NCBI GenBank assembly: GCA_023386865.1
Contig: JAEWIV010000509.1
Location: 1 to 24,065 of the forward strand
Origin: Pseudomonadota bacterium
Lineage (GTDB): Bacteria > Pseudomonadota > Alphaproteobacteria > Reyranellales > Reyranellaceae
Length of the DNA: 24,065 nt
Reading direction: 5' to 3'
Shown piece after piece: positions 23,764-24,065 of this stretch (position 1 is its first letter; the number at the start of each line of letters is the position of its first letter). The position numbers and the translations under genes were made by a program. The notes under the pieces are model-generated. The model worked only from the letters and a program-made list of their open reading frames with translations, was not told where the DNA came from and did not search any database.

Positions 23764-24065
23764 AGCCGCCGCCGCCGCCCGGACCGCCCGACGTCGCCGA
23801 CCTGCGCGAGCTCATCGACCAGTGGGCGGAGTTCGCCGATGACCTCGCGAAGGGCTACAGCTTCGACCTCGACAACTGGCTGAACGACGTCGACGTCCGC
23901 GAGCTGATCCTCGAGGCGCTGCCGATGTTCAGCAGCGAGGAGCTGGGCGAGCACGCGCTCAAGCTCGACCAGGCCGACAAGGCTTTCCGGTCGGCGACCC
24001 GCGACTTCAAGAAGTGCGTCTGGGGCAAGGGTACGGCCAGGAAGGAAAGATGGACGCCGCAGAAG
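23760..24065 (+). CDS. Small acidic protein, possible immunity partner (3' end outside the window)
   Basis: The ATG at 23760-23762 overlaps the upstream stop by four bases; 102 codons are visible and the frame is still open at 24065. The protein starts with a proline run (KPPPPPGPP), then is strongly acidic and helical: DLRELIDQWAEFADDLAKGY, FDLDNWLNDVDVRELILEAL (35-54) and a later LDQADKAFRSATRDF segment. No signal peptide is seen, so it should be cytoplasmic. Size, acidity and translational coupling to a toxin-like protein fit an immunity protein; the sequence alone does not prove this. I do not recognise a named family with certainty. Confidence 0.6.
   Translation, partial: MKPPPPPGPPDVADLRELIDQWAEFADDLAKGYSFDLDNWLNDVDVRELILEALPMFSSEELGEHALKLDQADKAFRSATRDFKKCVWGKGTARKERWTPQK

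Overview
The window looks like chromosomal DNA of an aerobic, high-GC alphaproteobacterium (Rhizobiales/Rhodospirillales-like). The signs are strong G/C bias at third codon positions, dense short-spaced operons, a soluble NAD-linked Fds formate dehydrogenase, PuuD-type urate oxidase and palindromic intergenic repeats of the kind common in this class. The genus cannot be fixed from the sequence. No rRNA, tRNA, CRISPR array, transposase or phage gene was seen.

Left part (1-6763, minus strand): the 5' end of a molybdopterin hydroxylase (xanthine dehydrogenase family), then, read right to left, a LysR regulator, fdsG, fdsB, fdsA, fdsD and a GNAT acetyltransferase. The operon encodes a molybdenum NAD-dependent formate dehydrogenase. 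The usual fdsC/fdhD sulfurtransferase gene is missing from its expected slot. An AT-rich gap holding a LysR-type box precedes fdsG.

Middle part (6764-12193, plus strand): a tripartite tricarboxylate transporter operon (tctC-tctB-tctA) divergent from the LysR gene, with strong hairpins after tctC. A 393-bp stretch with no convincing gene follows, then a single-polypeptide ABC exporter (membrane domain fused to ATPase).

Oxalate/C1 part (12222-20309, plus strand): a GntR/FCD regulator, oxalyl-CoA decarboxylase (oxc), formyl-CoA transferase (frc), a stand-alone protein resembling the hydrolase domain of eukaryotic 10-formyltetrahydrofolate dehydrogenase, formate-tetrahydrofolate ligase (fhs) and an acyl-CoA dehydrogenase. 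Together with Fds this gives a local route: oxalate to oxalyl-CoA to formyl-CoA plus CO2, formyl-CoA to formate, then formate either to CO2 plus NADH (Fds) or to 10-formyl-THF (Fhs). The formyltransferase-like protein sits where the CoA and folate branches meet and is the most interesting gene here.

Right part (20317-24065): a palindromic repeat doublet separates the acyl-CoA dehydrogenase from a convergent malate synthase gene. Malate synthase is divergent from puuD, a membrane urate oxidase with a cytochrome c tail. Purine breakdown yields glyoxylate, which malate synthase consumes, so this pairing makes metabolic sense. PuuD is followed by a membrane-anchored or exported small protein that resembles C-terminal modules of polymorphic toxins. 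Its stop codon overlaps the start of a small acidic protein that runs off the window and may be its immunity partner.
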